Origin: Baffinella frigidus
Taxonomy: Eukaryota > Cryptophyceae > Cryptomonadales > Baffinellaceae
Length of the DNA: 12,500 bases
Assembly: GCA_026770585.1 (NCBI GenBank)
Contig: MU646758.1
Span: forward strand, 27,403-39,902
Direction of reading: 5' to 3'
Positions 11,842 through 12,500 of this stretch are shown here, one piece after another (positions within the stretch are counted from its first letter, which is position 1; each line of letters opens with the position of its first letter). The notes beneath the pieces were generated by a model that was given only the letters and a program-made list of their open reading frames with translations, made no database searches and had not been told where the DNA came from. A program made the translations under genes and the position numbers.

Positions 11842-11872
11842 GGACCCGATCACGCTCTCGAGGCTCTTCCTC
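11842..11872 (+). pseudogene. Exon-5 copy 5b with an in-frame 12-base deletion
   Basis: After 'ccgtgcgtgcag' comes G then D-P-I-T-L-S-R-L-F, identical to exon 5 for nine codons. It skips the 12 bases encoding L-A-H-A and continues L-L-P before diverging into 'ccagaatctggggggtgac', a small hairpin with the preceding C-run. The deletion removes the conserved His. The donor is absent. Confidence 0.55.
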
Positions 11873-11983
11873 CTCCCCCCAGAATCTGGGGGGTGACTTT
11901 AGCAAAAACGCTGAATTTGAGGTTTGCCCAGAGCAAAAACGCGCGTGACTCTTTCCCGCGCGCGCGCATCATCCCGGTGATGC

Positions 11984-12005
11984 GTGCCAGGAAGAGTCTC
12001 GAGAT
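11984..12005 (-). pseudogene. Inverted fragment of exon 5
   Basis: 'gtgccaggaagagtctcgag' is the reverse complement of exon 5's 'ctcgaggctcttcctggcac' with one mismatch. It is preceded by a small hairpin 'catcatcccggtgatg'. It lies 83 bases before the intact exon in opposite orientation, so a nascent transcript could fold the exon start against it. Confidence 0.6.
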
Positions 12006-12008
12006 CCG

Positions 12009-12069
12009 GAACCGGAAGCCTTGGCTGTCACTAATGATGCAGAACCGGACCACTTGGCTGTCACTAACG
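12009..12069. repeat. 33-base tandem duplication before exon 5
   Basis: 'gaaccggaagccttggctgt' + 'cactaatg' (12009-12036) repeats as 'gaaccggaccacttggctgt' + 'cactaacg' (12042-12069). Each unit carries 'cactaay', which matches a plausible branch-site sequence. The second lies about 20 bases before the acceptor at 12087, a typical distance. Confidence 0.75.
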
Positions 12070-12087
12070 AACTCTCTCTCTCTGCAG

Positions 12088-12166
12088 GGACCCGATCACG
12101 CTCTCGAGGCTCTTCCTGGCACACGCCCTCCTCCCCCTCATCGCTCTCTACCTCCTGCCTCTCAAG
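12088..12166 (+). CDS. Rightward gene, exon 5 (intact copy 5c): hydrophobic helix
   Basis: Strong acceptor: 'cactaacg' branch-like motif, then 'actctctctctctgcag'. The 79-base exon begins with G (completing Thr with exon 4's AC), then 26 codons: DPITLSRLFLAHALLPLIAL followed by Y-L-L-P-L-K, ending at AAG|GTCTAC on a codon boundary. It is a clear membrane helix. The pattern T-L-x-R-x-F-x-x-H-x-L-L-P matches the helix-D start of cytochrome b/b6 in spacing, where that His binds heme; the second ligand 14 residues later would be His but here is Lys. Helices A-B of that family are not seen upstream, so identity as a cytochrome is doubtful. Other copies lie at 11471, 11842 and 12426. The gene should continue past the window. 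Confidence 0.58.
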
Positions 12167-12209
12167 GTCTACGCCTGCGCCCTAACCCCTAAACCCCAAA
12201 CCCTAAAGG
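12167..12209. repeat. CCCTAAA-type tract right after the exon-5 donor
   Basis: Within about 14 bases of the GT come 'ccctaacccctaaaccccaa' and 'accctaaag'. This short telomere-like tract again sits at an intron 5' end. 12210-12425 shows no gene; there are short repeats of 'acattcc' and 'cctcag' and a palindrome 'aggaatattcct' near 12248. Confidence 0.85.
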
Positions 12210-12425
12210 TCTCCACTCTTGGTAACATTCCTCAGCAACCTTCCTCAGGAATATTCCTAAGAAACATTCCGCAGCCCTCCGAAGTAAAGTATGTTTATGG
12301 TTTGGCGAATCCTCTATTTGTACCGGGGGGCGCCCCGATATAATGTAGAGCGGTTTTCGCATCTGTAGGCCACGGTAAGGAATGAAGCAATGCCAAAAGT
12401 TGAGGTATTCAACCGTCAACTTAGA

Positions 12426-12478
12426 GTCTTCCACACGTGCTCCACCCCCTCATCGCCCTCTACCTCCTCCCTCTCAAG
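12426..12478 (+). pseudogene. Exon-5 copy 5d with intact donor
   Basis: 'agtcttccacacgtgctcca' aligns to exon 5 with a four-base deletion (TGGC) that shifts the frame near its start. From the His on it reads H-V-L-H-P-L-I-A-L-Y-L-L-P-L-K and ends AAG|GTCTCC. Differences from 5c: A to V, L to H, and two synonymous. The acceptor and first nine codons are not recognisable. The copy may be a relic, or a 3' half used with another acceptor; the window ends 22 bases later. Confidence 0.55.
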
Positions 12479-12500
12479 GTCTCCGCCCCCCCTGTACTCC

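Noticed and set aside
1-12500. tRNA, rRNA, transposase or reverse transcriptase genes
   Set aside because: Looked for by eye; no cloverleaf with a recognisable T-loop, no rRNA-like stretch and no polymerase or integrase motif found.

Overview
The window looks like nuclear DNA of a eukaryote, most likely a GC-rich microbial eukaryote or alga with plant-type (TTTAGGG) telomere repeats. Coding blocks are short and bounded by GT and AG splice signals, and several have a pyrimidine tract before the AG. TTTAGGG-like and CCCGAAA heptamer tracts recur, fold-back elements are dense, and no bacterial-style gene is present. I cannot name the species. Contiguous ORFs are poor guides here: the longest are repeat artefacts, while the convincing coding pieces are exons of 46-183 bases.

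The best reading is two divergent split genes sharing a 576-base GC-rich interval (3030-3605). The leftward gene starts at 3029 with a coiled-coil exon (3029-2908) and continues in an exon at 1137-1074. The rightward gene starts at 3606 and can be followed through five collinear exons: 3606-3788, 3892-4022, 5117-5162, 8997-9109 and 12088-12166. All four rightward junctions and the one leftward junction keep the reading frame. The 184-residue rightward product is an unrecognised, probably multi-pass membrane protein. Its last exon has a pattern reminiscent of the heme-binding helix D of cytochrome b/b6, but this is only a weak resemblance.

Four of these exons are surrounded by decayed extra copies of themselves: leftward exon B (at least three full or 3' copies plus three 5' halves), exon 3 (six), exon 4 (eight) and exon 5 (four). 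Each set stays in its own block, in gene order and orientation. One pair of exon-4 copies differs only at synonymous sites over 23 codons, which suggests duplicated exons that were once translated. Three exon copies are split by fold-back elements. Telomere-like heptamer tracts start just after many of the 5' splice sites.

Layout: 1-36 is poly-G. 375-1458 holds leftward exon-B copies and a 95-base tandem array. 1513-2726 holds nested fold-backs. 2805-2907 is a telomere-like tract after the leftward exon-A donor. 3030-4022 holds the promoter region and rightward exons 1-2. 4422-6872 is the exon-3 block and 7774-9671 the exon-4 block. 9120-10400 is CCCGAAA satellite with a five-copy exon-like module. 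10451-11218 holds fold-backs. 11307-12478 is the exon-5 block. Introns, duplications and gene models are inferred by eye from sequence, without transcripts or database searches.
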